Assembly (NCBI GenBank): GCA_945905715.1
Contig: CAMDPW010000010.1
Coordinates: 1 to 40,418 of the forward strand
Length of the DNA: 40,418 bases
Direction of reading: 5' to 3'
Source of the DNA: Rickettsia typhi
Lineage (GTDB): Bacteria > Pseudomonadota > Alphaproteobacteria > Rickettsiales > JABSSG01
The notes under the pieces are model-generated. The model saw only the letters and a list, made by a program, of their open reading frames with translations, did not search any database and was not told the DNA's origin. This document shows positions 34,459-40,418 of this stretch, piece after piece. The position numbers and the translations under genes are program-made. Position 1 is the stretch's first letter, and each line of letters opens with the position of its first letter.

Positions 34459-35241
34459 CTATAGAGACAGTTCAATAGTCACAGGAACATGATCAGAGGC
34501 TTTATTCTGACCACGGATTTTTTCTTCAATCGCCGCTTTTACTAATAAGTCACTTGCCTCAGGAGAAAGTAAAATATGATCAATGCGCATTCCAAAATTA
34601 TACTGCCAAGATCTAGCGCGGTAATCCCACCAACTGAATTCTTGTTTATTTTTGTTGAGTAAGCGATAAGAATCACTAAAGCCAAGATGTAATAATTGTT
34701 GTAGCTTTTGGCGCTCAATTTGACTAAAGCATATGCAGTTCTCTAGTTTTTTTGCATTGTATACGTCTATATCTTCAGGAGCAACATTAAAATCTCCACC
34801 AATTATAGTAGCTTCATCATATGTTAATAATTTTTGCAAATGTATCTTAAGTGCGTCAAGAAATTGCAATTTGTAAGCAAACTTTTCCGAGTCTATTTCT
34901 TGACCATTGGGCACATAAACCGAGACAACTCTTAAGTGAGCATTACGCGTGCTAATGCAGGCTTCAATATATCGAGATTGTAATGAATCTGGATCATTGC
35001 TTAGGTTGGTATTGAATTCATCAATTGAATACTTACTTAAAATAGCGACGCCATTGTAAGTTTTTTGGCCATGAATTGCTAAATTATAACCCAAACCTTC
35101 AATTGCTTCGCGTGGAAAAGCTGCGGTTTGGCATTTTAACTCTTGTAATAACACTATATCTGGTTGCGTTTGCGTAAGCCAGGATAATAAATTTTTTAGT
35201 CGACTATTAATCGAGTTAATATTCCAGCTAGCAATTTTCAT
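34459..35241 (-). CDS. xth: Exodeoxyribonuclease III / AP endonuclease
   Basis: A 260-residue base-excision-repair nuclease that cuts at abasic sites and trims 3' ends. The endonuclease/exonuclease/phosphatase fold is intact: MKIASWNINSINSRL with the Asn, LLQELKC with the metal-binding Glu, GGDFNVAPEDIDVYN with the Asp-Asn pair, RIDHILLS, and the final ASDHVPV with the catalytic Asp-His. It is the last gene of the cycM-nfeD-stomatin-xth set, three bases after the stomatin gene. Confidence 0.95.
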   Translation of the reverse strand: MKIASWNINSINSRLKNLLSWLTQTQPDIVLLQELKCQTAAFPREAIEGLGYNLAIHGQKTYNGVAILSKYSIDEFNTNLSNDPDSLQSRYIEACISTRNAHLRVVSVYVPNGQEIDSEKFAYKLQFLDALKIHLQKLLTYDEATIIGGDFNVAPEDIDVYNAKKLENCICFSQIERQKLQQLLHLGFSDSYRLLNKNKQEFSWWDYRARSWQYNFGMRIDHILLSPEASDLLVKAAIEEKIRGQNKASDHVPVTIELSL

Positions 35242-35244
35242 TTT

Positions 35245-36198
35245 TTACTTTCTAGTCTTACCTTCAGTGGTGAGTTCGTTATTTATTTTACTAGACAAAG
35301 TTTTAAAGATAGTCATTGCTTGAGTAATCATACTTGAGGCATCATTAACATTAGCTGGCAAGATAATCGTATTTGAATTTTGCGCAATATTATTAAATGC
35401 TTCGATGTATTGCTCTGCAACTTTTAATGAAATTGCTTCTGAGCCGCCAGCAACTTTGGCACTTTTTGCCACTCGTTCGATTGATTGACCAGTTGCCTCA
35501 GCTACTGCCAGAAGAGCTTCGGCATCACCTTTGGCGCGGTTTACTTTGTCAATATAAGCTGCTTCTGAGCCTAGCACGATCTCGCGTTTATAGGCTTCAG
35601 CACGGTTGATTTGCGCTTGTTGCATACCTTCTGATTCTAAAATAGAAGCACGTTTTTGTCTTTCAGCCGCAACTTGTAACTCCATTGCTTGTTTCACATT
35701 TACAGGTGGTGTAATGTCTCTTATTTCATAGCGCATACACTGAATTCCCCAGCTCGAGGCTGCTTCATTTATGGTTTGTACTATATTAGTATTTAAAGTT
35801 TCTCGTTCTTCAAAAGTTTTATCCAAGGTGATTTTACCGATTTCAGAGCGCATGGTAGTTTGAGCTAATTGTGAAATTGCATAATACGGATTACTTGCGC
35901 CATAAGATGCAGCGACTGCATCTAAAATTCTTAAATACAATACTCCATCAATTCGTACTGTTACATTATCTTTGGTGATGGCAGCTTGTTCATTCATATC
36001 AATGGCTTGCTCTTTTAGCGTGTGCTTGTAGGAAACTTTATCAATAAATGGAATAATAAAGCTAAGTCCAGGCAATAACTTGCGATCAAACTTACCAAGT
36101 TTCTCAACAATCCATGATTCTTGCTCTGGAACTATTTTAATGCCTCCAAACACTAAAATTAAAGTGATAAAGCCAATAACTAAATAAATACTATCCAT
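35245..36198 (-). CDS. Stomatin/prohibitin-family (SPFH) membrane protein
   Basis: A 317-residue protein anchored by one N-terminal helix (IYLVIGFITLILVFGGI), followed by the SPFH domain (ESWIVEKLGKFDRKLLPGLSF onward) and a long helical region with repeats rich in Ala, Glu and Arg (MQQAQINRAEAYKRE), ending in a Ser/Asn-rich tail. Such proteins form ring-shaped oligomers that organise membrane microdomains and modulate proteases. The NfeD-like partner is immediately upstream, 9 bases away, the usual pairing. Equivalent to the YbbK/QmcA group. Confidence 0.92.
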   Translation of the reverse strand: MDSIYLVIGFITLILVFGGIKIVPEQESWIVEKLGKFDRKLLPGLSFIIPFIDKVSYKHTLKEQAIDMNEQAAITKDNVTVRIDGVLYLRILDAVAASYGASNPYYAISQLAQTTMRSEIGKITLDKTFEERETLNTNIVQTINEAASSWGIQCMRYEIRDITPPVNVKQAMELQVAAERQKRASILESEGMQQAQINRAEAYKREIVLGSEAAYIDKVNRAKGDAEALLAVAEATGQSIERVAKSAKVAGGSEAISLKVAEQYIEAFNNIAQNSNTIILPANVNDASSMITQAMTIFKTLSSKINNELTTEGKTRK

Positions 36199-36207
36199 AT
36201 AATCTCC

Positions 36208-36657
36208 TCATTGCTTGGTTACGTATAAAATATTTTCTTTGATGCTTACAACGATCACTGGCCGATCTTTAGCTATTGACTCATTAGATTTTCCTGTAAG
36301 TTTTGCTTGCATAATTACCCCTGACCATTTGACTGTACCAATTTTTTTAGACTCCAATACTTCACCATGGACATAAGCAACCGAGCCCACAATATTTTGG
36401 TAGGATTCGCTGGCCGATCTTTTAGAAAAGAGTTTTAGTGGCCACCATAATACTACTGCCCAGAAAGCAGTGAGTATAGTAAAAGCAATACTGTCAGGTA
36501 ACCATTGATGTTCAATTAAATGTAGCTCAAGCAAAACACTAGTGCTCATTGCTCCAAGGCCTACAAATAACAACCCAATTCCTGGCATTGCTAATACTTC
36601 AAGCAAAATGCAGATGAAACCAATAATAATCCACAATGTTGTGTAATTTTCAAGCAT
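36208..36657 (-). CDS. NfeD-like membrane protein (YbbJ group)
   Basis: A 149-residue inner-membrane protein: two or three hydrophobic helices (about residues 8-70, including LWIIIGFICILLEVLAMPGIG) followed by a small beta-barrel OB-fold domain (about 85-149, with GSVAYVHGEV and VKWSGVIMQAKL). It lacks the ClpP-like protease domain of long NfeD. It pairs with the stomatin gene and probably stabilises the SPFH ring. Confidence 0.88.
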   Translation of the reverse strand: MLENYTTLWIIIGFICILLEVLAMPGIGLLFVGLGAMSTSVLLELHLIEHQWLPDSIAFTILTAFWAVVLWWPLKLFSKRSASESYQNIVGSVAYVHGEVLESKKIGTVKWSGVIMQAKLTGKSNESIAKDRPVIVVSIKENILYVTKQ

Positions 36658-36702
36658 CAGTCGATTCCCAAGTGTTATCTTTTGATAATAGCATAGATTT
36701 TA

Positions 36703-37251
36703 TTATTTTTCAATTGGTGGCAATGGAATTGGTGAGTCACTTATGGTTCTTAAATAAGCGATTACATCAGCTACATCTTGTGGCTTACTAAAGCCTGGAA
36801 ACGTCATTTTTGTTCCTGGAATAAACAATCTTGGACCATTTAAGAAATGATAAATTTCTTCATATGTCCAGTTACCGCCCTTGCTTGCCAAGGCTTGAGA
36901 GTAATTATAATTTTTACGATGCGCTTTTGGTCCGCCTAGCACATTCCATAAATTTGGACCAACTTTATCAGGACCATCTTTAGTAAAATCATGGCATATA
37001 GCGCACTTTCTAATATCATTTTGGCCACGAGATGCATCTGCTGCTGCCATTAATTGACCTATTTTTATCTGTTCTGGTGCTGGACTTGAGATTTGCTGTA
37101 TTGATTGATTACTAACTGGCACAGAAAAACCTCTGATAGTCTCGGAGTGATGAGGCATATAAATTGCATCGGTAATATTAGCTACAACCATAGCAATTAT
37201 GCCAGCCAACAGAATAGAAGCTGCTATCTTATTCAATTCAAATCCGTTCAT
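36703..37251 (-). CDS. cycM: Membrane-anchored c-type cytochrome (CycM-like)
   Basis: A 182-residue electron carrier, likely between the bc1 complex and the terminal oxidase. It has an uncleaved N-terminal helix (NKIAASILLAGIIAMVVANI, about residues 6-25), a linker, and a class I cytochrome c domain with the haem motif CAICH, the KVGPNLWNVLGG loop, and the distal Met in GTKMTFPGF. This is the anchored CycM type known from Rickettsia and Bradyrhizobium. It is the first gene of the four-gene minus-strand set and has a good promoter upstream. Confidence 0.93.
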   Translation of the reverse strand: MNGFELNKIAASILLAGIIAMVVANITDAIYMPHHSETIRGFSVPVSNQSIQQISSPAPEQIKIGQLMAAADASRGQNDIRKCAICHDFTKDGPDKVGPNLWNVLGGPKAHRKNYNYSQALASKGGNWTYEEIYHFLNGPRLFIPGTKMTFPGFSKPQDVADVIAYLRTISDSPIPLPPIEK

Positions 37252-37280
37252 GTCTTTAGTTTTTAATTATATATTCAGTC

Positions 37281-37309
37281 ATAATATTGAATAACCTTGG
37301 TATGGTCAA
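37281..37309 (-). promoter_or_regulatory. Sigma-70 promoter for cycM
   Basis: On the minus strand TTGACC (37309-37304) and TATTAT (37286-37281) are 17 bases apart, close to the consensus. The start would be about 37274, roughly 23 bases before the cycM ATG. Confidence 0.65.
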
Positions 37310-37718
37310 TGTCATATAATTTAAGGTTTTAAATTTTAATAAAATTGATATTTATAGCAAAAATACTTTAGTGCGTTACTATCATTTGTAATGTTTACTG
37401 ACAAAGTGTAATAATCAATTCTAATTGAAATGTTTTTTACAAGACTGTAAGTTCATTGTAAATCCATAGTCATGCATCAGAGAAAAAAACAAGCGGAAAT
37501 TACTAATGAGCTTGCCAAACAAAGCGTGTAAGGAACGGTTGGTAAGAAATCCAAAATATAAAAAACCAGTCATTAATTAGATCAGGTGATAGGTGCTAAC
37601 ATTTCATAATTACAATTGGTCTAAGAGAGGCTAAAAATAACGCCATTGCGCATACACACACCCCCATCACATGAGTGATGGGCTACACAGCATACTTAGT
37701 ACCGATCAAAAATAGCAA
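37310..37718. other. Intergenic region between cycM and the outer-membrane protein gene
   Basis: About 410 bases without a gene. It contains the perfect 8-bp GC-rich hairpin CCCATCAC-atga-GTGATGGG (37663-37682), 37 bases after the stop of the outer-membrane protein gene on that gene's strand. The hairpin is strong but has no T run, so it may be a transcript-end stabiliser rather than a classical terminator. Confidence 0.5.
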
Positions 37719-38465
37719 TTAAAAATTTATAGAAAGACCTACTAGCACATCAGAAGTATATAGTGTACCTTTAAATATTGGCGCACTTGCTGTAGCTGTA
37801 CCTAAGATTGTGTTATATTTATTAGTAGTTTCTATTTTACCAAGGCTTCTGAATTTATAACTCAAATTAACTTCTAGATTTTGCGTTATAGGCAATAAGA
37901 AACCAGCCCCTATTTGCCAAGCAAAGTTATTAATTTTTTTACCTGGTACTACCAAAGTGTTACTGTTAGGATCTGGATTGCTTGTATGAGTAACATTTAA
38001 AATAGTATCACCTATTTTATTAGATGAATACCCTATGCCACCTAATACATATGGAACAATTGATACTGGAAGGTAATCCTTGAATTGATAATTCACATTA
38101 GCAAACATACTGGTAGTAGTAAGTTTTGCATTCACATTATGATTTTGAGCTCCACGAATGCCGCGACCGTCTGCACTTTTATAGTCATGCTCCAGTGACA
38201 CATTTTTACTAAATTTATGTTTACTAGCATGAGCTATCTCTAGCTCTAGAGAGGCATCGTCGTATATTTTTTTACCGAGAGTCAAATTATATATTGCAGA
38301 GCTTTGAAAACGCTTTTTCTCTGTCGCACCATGAACTGGGTCAAAATCGATGTTACTATTTTGGTAAGATAAACCCATCTGAGGAGAAAGATAATAATCA
38401 CTTTCAGCCAGACACAGACTTGAAAGGAGTACTAATGGTACCATTTGTAAAATATATTTTCTCAT
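37719..38465 (-). CDS. Outer-membrane beta-barrel protein, OmpA/Omp25-like
   Basis: A 248-residue predicted 8-strand barrel. The signal peptide (about residues 1-20, MRKYILQMVPLVLLSSLCLA) is followed by YYLSPQMGLSYQNSN, alternating strands (ARHASKHKF-type loops, FANVNYQF, VPYVLGGIGYSSNKIG, FAWQIGAGFLLPIT, LEVNLSYKFRSLG) and a C-terminal strand ending VGLSINF with the terminal Phe required for Bam insertion. This is the pattern of Rickettsiales surface antigens and opacity-like proteins. Ligand and role are unknown. No convincing promoter was found upstream. Confidence 0.85.
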   Translation of the reverse strand: MRKYILQMVPLVLLSSLCLAESDYYLSPQMGLSYQNSNIDFDPVHGATEKKRFQSSAIYNLTLGKKIYDDASLELEIAHASKHKFSKNVSLEHDYKSADGRGIRGAQNHNVNAKLTTTSMFANVNYQFKDYLPVSIVPYVLGGIGYSSNKIGDTILNVTHTSNPDPNSNTLVVPGKKINNFAWQIGAGFLLPITQNLEVNLSYKFRSLGKIETTNKYNTILGTATASAPIFKGTLYTSDVLVGLSINF

Positions 38466-39267
38466 AAACTAACCTAAAATTTTCTAAAAATCTCAGCCTA
38501 CCATACTAAAAATTCTGTAAGCTATTTATGCGTACTTTAGCACAAGTTAGGTATAGTGGGCAAGCAATAATTTTGACTAAACATCATAACATAAGTTAAT
38601 CACCGTAACTCTGGTAATCAGTGTTAGATATTTTGTTATCAAAATCTGACTATTGAGAGTAGTAAGATATCACATCAGTGCTTGAAAGTTGTCTATAATC
38701 CAGATGTGTAGATCTAGAGTGCTCTAAAAATATAAAATATATAGAGATTTTTTATGTTACTAAAAATAATTTCAAGAGTATGGGAATATTGCAACAATTC
38801 ACGATATACTAAATCTATTTTACGTCCATTTTTATTTGCAGAGTTATTAGCTGGTATCTGTGTAAGTATTCAGAGCATTAGATAAGTCTTCTGTTTTTTT
38901 GTGTTTAAAATATACAACGCCAGGGGTTTTTGCAGATTCATTATTATGAGTATTGCTTACTCAGCTTAAGAAGCAAGAGCACCTTAATTTCTTAACCGGT
39001 AGCATATCTCAAACGCTTGTTTATCGTGTTTTAGCTATCATTTTTTAATTCTTTGAATCTAACCTCGTAAGAATTGGATAAGCAGACTATATGATTAGAA
39101 AGTGTATTGAATAATAAAAGCCATAATATATCAATCTCTAAATAAAAAACATATCATAGACAAAAATCAACAAGATGACTATTTTCTCTCTCGGTTAAAA
39201 AAAGGATTAGTAACAGAGAGAGAAAATAGTATCACAGTTTATGCCAAGCTAACTGTGCAGTTAACTA
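38466..39267. other. Gene-poor stretch with a decayed frame
   Basis: About 800 bases without an intact gene. A 43-codon frame at 38754-38885 starts MLLKIISRVWEYC and contains a hydrophobic stretch. Further open pieces continue in the other two plus-strand frames to about 39045 (SSVFLCLKYTTPGVFAD, then LLTQLKKQEHLNFLTGS), as expected of a frameshifted membrane-protein gene. The family was not recognised. The hairpin at 39178-39230 lies at the right end. Confidence 0.35.
39178..39230. repeat. Long perfect 15-bp inverted repeat
   Basis: ACTATTTTCTCTCTC (39178-39192) and GAGAGAGAAAATAGT (39216-39230) are exact complements; after one G-A mismatch three more base pairs (GTT/AAC) extend the stem, leaving a loop of about 15 bases. 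It begins 38 bases past the stop of the minus-strand gene at 39268, so it may end that transcript, though only a weak T-rich tail follows. A miniature transposable element end is the alternative. Confidence 0.55.
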
Positions 39268-40413
39268 CTAGCATGTACTCAGAAGATCCGCACATTGTCC
39301 TAGAGAGACCGCATCGTAAGTTGCTGCTTCTACTAGAGTCTGATAGCAGCTCATAGCATCTGTTGTTATAAATTCAGGCTCTATATGAGCAGGTGTTGCG
39401 ATACCAGCGCTACTATATATGGATTTTAATTCTTTACTGAACTGAACTATTTGACCAAACCCATTATTTGTTAACCCAATGTCTCCACCGCCTGTCTTAA
39501 ATGAACTGTAAAATTTATCGTCATCACTCTTAGGTAGTTTGTGAAAATTGTGTGTACTTAGGATAAATATGTTGCCTAACAGGGAACTTGCAGCCTGATG
39601 TATGTCTTGGTATTCAGTACGTAGATCAGATGCCTCATCTGCTAGAGCGCGTGTAATATTGCGTCCTGCGCAGTGCTCATTCTTTGCCTGAGCTTTGTAG
39701 GTTGTCTCCCATTTTTCCATTATTTTCGTATTGTAACTCTCCCTTATCTGTGGATTTGGTAGGTCTTTAATACTATTAAATATGTCTTGAGCAACAGTTT
39801 GAGTGAGTATTGGATGCGCATCGGCGATCTTATCGAATGGAGTAGTTACGTACTCTGCAATTCCTCCCCCTACAGCTCCAATGATACCACCAATTACAGC
39901 GGCATATTTAGCGGCTACTATAACAGGAGCTAGCCCCATGCATGGAGCAACGAATATTCCTCCAAAGAATGTGCCAACCACAGCAGTAGCAGCAGTGAAG
40001 AATCCTCCTGCAATGATTGCAGCCGAAACATCGTAACCATAATCTGAGCGTAAAGATATACCATCAACCAGAGCTACCGCCCCACTTCCAATTATTGCTC
40101 CTAATGGCATAGCTGCTAGTCCACCAGCGCCAGAAGCTAACAGACCAATTGCAGCTCCTGCAACTGCACCAACGCTACATTCTTTTATAAAATGATTTTC
40201 GTACGCATACTGAGCAACTACACTACCAACTGTCGCAAGCTGAGCAACAGGCAATAAGTATGTGGCAGTAAAAGTAAGAGCTGGTGTTGCTATATTTGCA
40301 GCACCATAAGTGACTAAGCCTTGTGAGATTCCTGCACCTGTAACCAAAGCTGTTCCTGCAGCAGTAGGTAAATGGCTAGTAAGGAAATCATACGGTTGTG
40401 GCAGAATATCCAT
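39268..40413 (-). CDS. Glycine-zipper-rich hydrophobic protein of unknown function, 381 aa or longer
   Basis: Not recognised. Residues about 15-200 are strongly hydrophobic and rich in Gly and Ala with small-residue spacing typical of glycine zippers (GAVAGAAIGLLASGAGGLAA, IIGSGAVALVDG, IGGIIGAVGGGIAEY). This implies several membrane-inserting helices or hairpins. Residues about 200-381 are polar and helical (DIFNSIKDLPNPQIRESYN; ADEASDLRTEYQDIHQ) and probably soluble. There is no signal peptide. The ATG at 40413 is only five bases from the window edge. AGGGA abuts it without a spacer and no upstream stop is visible, so the true start may lie outside. A pore-forming or translocated effector-like role is possible but not shown. 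Confidence 0.72.
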   Translation of the reverse strand: MDILPQPYDFLTSHLPTAAGTALVTGAGISQGLVTYGAANIATPALTFTATYLLPVAQLATVGSVVAQYAYENHFIKECSVGAVAGAAIGLLASGAGGLAAMPLGAIIGSGAVALVDGISLRSDYGYDVSAAIIAGGFFTAATAVVGTFFGGIFVAPCMGLAPVIVAAKYAAVIGGIIGAVGGGIAEYVTTPFDKIADAHPILTQTVAQDIFNSIKDLPNPQIRESYNTKIMEKWETTYKAQAKNEHCAGRNITRALADEASDLRTEYQDIHQAASSLLGNIFILSTHNFHKLPKSDDDKFYSSFKTGGGDIGLTNNGFGQIVQFSKELKSIYSSAGIATPAHIEPEFITTDAMSCYQTLVEAATYDAVSLGQCADLLSTC

Positions 40414-40418
40414 TCCCT

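Noticed and set aside
34446-34460. Palindrome AGTATGAGTCATACT at the 3' end of xth
   Set aside because: Perfect but with a one-base centre, so it cannot form a good RNA hairpin, and it overlaps the stop codon; chance is likely in AT-rich DNA.
36258-36424. Near-identical CTGGCCGATCTTT segments about 150 bases apart in the NfeD-like gene
   Set aside because: They lie in different parts of an intact coding sequence and encode different contexts; no sign of a mobile repeat.
1-40418. CRISPR arrays, rRNA genes, tmRNA, RNase P RNA and riboswitches
   Set aside because: No regularly spaced repeats, no rRNA-like stretches and no recognisable conserved RNA cores were seen on either strand.

Overview
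The window is AT-rich, compactly coded DNA from an alphaproteobacterium of the order Rickettsiales, most likely family Rickettsiaceae (a Rickettsia relative such as a Megaira- or Torix-like protist or invertebrate endosymbiont). The evidence is Rickettsia-style gene neighbourhoods: rpmH-rnpA-yidD-yidC-engB-argB; an isc cluster with two tandem cysteine desulfurases; and cycM-nfeD-stomatin-xth. Many transposon and recombinase fossils lie between these blocks. The genus cannot be fixed from sequence reading alone.

Region 1 (1-4650) is an accessory island. The C-terminal tail of an IS3-type transposase is followed by a tight five-gene operon, panG-like (DUF2520), panB, panC, coaX and panD. Together these would make pantothenate and phosphorylate it to 4'-phosphopantothenate, the first committed CoA intermediate. 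On the right it is bounded by a 3' half-tRNA-Pro scar, a broken large serine recombinase and an intact tRNA-Asn. The use of a DUF2520 reductase instead of PanE and of a type III kinase recalls Francisella and suggests horizontal acquisition.

Region 2 (4650-13920) holds two transport loci in gene-poor surroundings. The first is an ABC exporter overlapping a Pif1-like helicase gene. The second is a three-gene operon: a fused double permease of the NitT/TauT type, an ATPase with an extra C-terminal domain, and an OprB-like outer-membrane porin. It has no substrate-binding protein and reads as a self-contained inner- plus outer-membrane uptake system of unknown substrate.

Region 3 (13921-24600) is mostly core. 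It has murA and pgsA, a possible 50-aa gene, a phosphoethanolamine transferase, an IS110 fossil and an MscS channel. The rpmH-rnpA-yidD-yidC-engB cluster follows, then an ArgB homologue that has lost catalytic lysines, trxA, and an unrecognised 251-aa protein.

Region 4 (24600-33050) is the iron-sulfur cluster locus: an alpha/beta hydrolase divergent from iscR-iscS-iscS-iscU-iscA-hscB-hscA. A near-consensus IscR type 1 operator lies over the iscR promoter. No ferredoxin gene follows hscA. A convergent gene for a hydrophobic, possibly membrane-inserting protein comes next.

Region 5 (33050-40418) contains degenerate DNA with an ankyrin-like remnant, the cycM-nfeD-stomatin-xth operon, an outer-membrane beta-barrel protein, more decayed DNA with a long hairpin, and a second hydrophobic glycine-zipper protein running to the window edge. 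No rRNA, CRISPR array or intact mobile element was seen.
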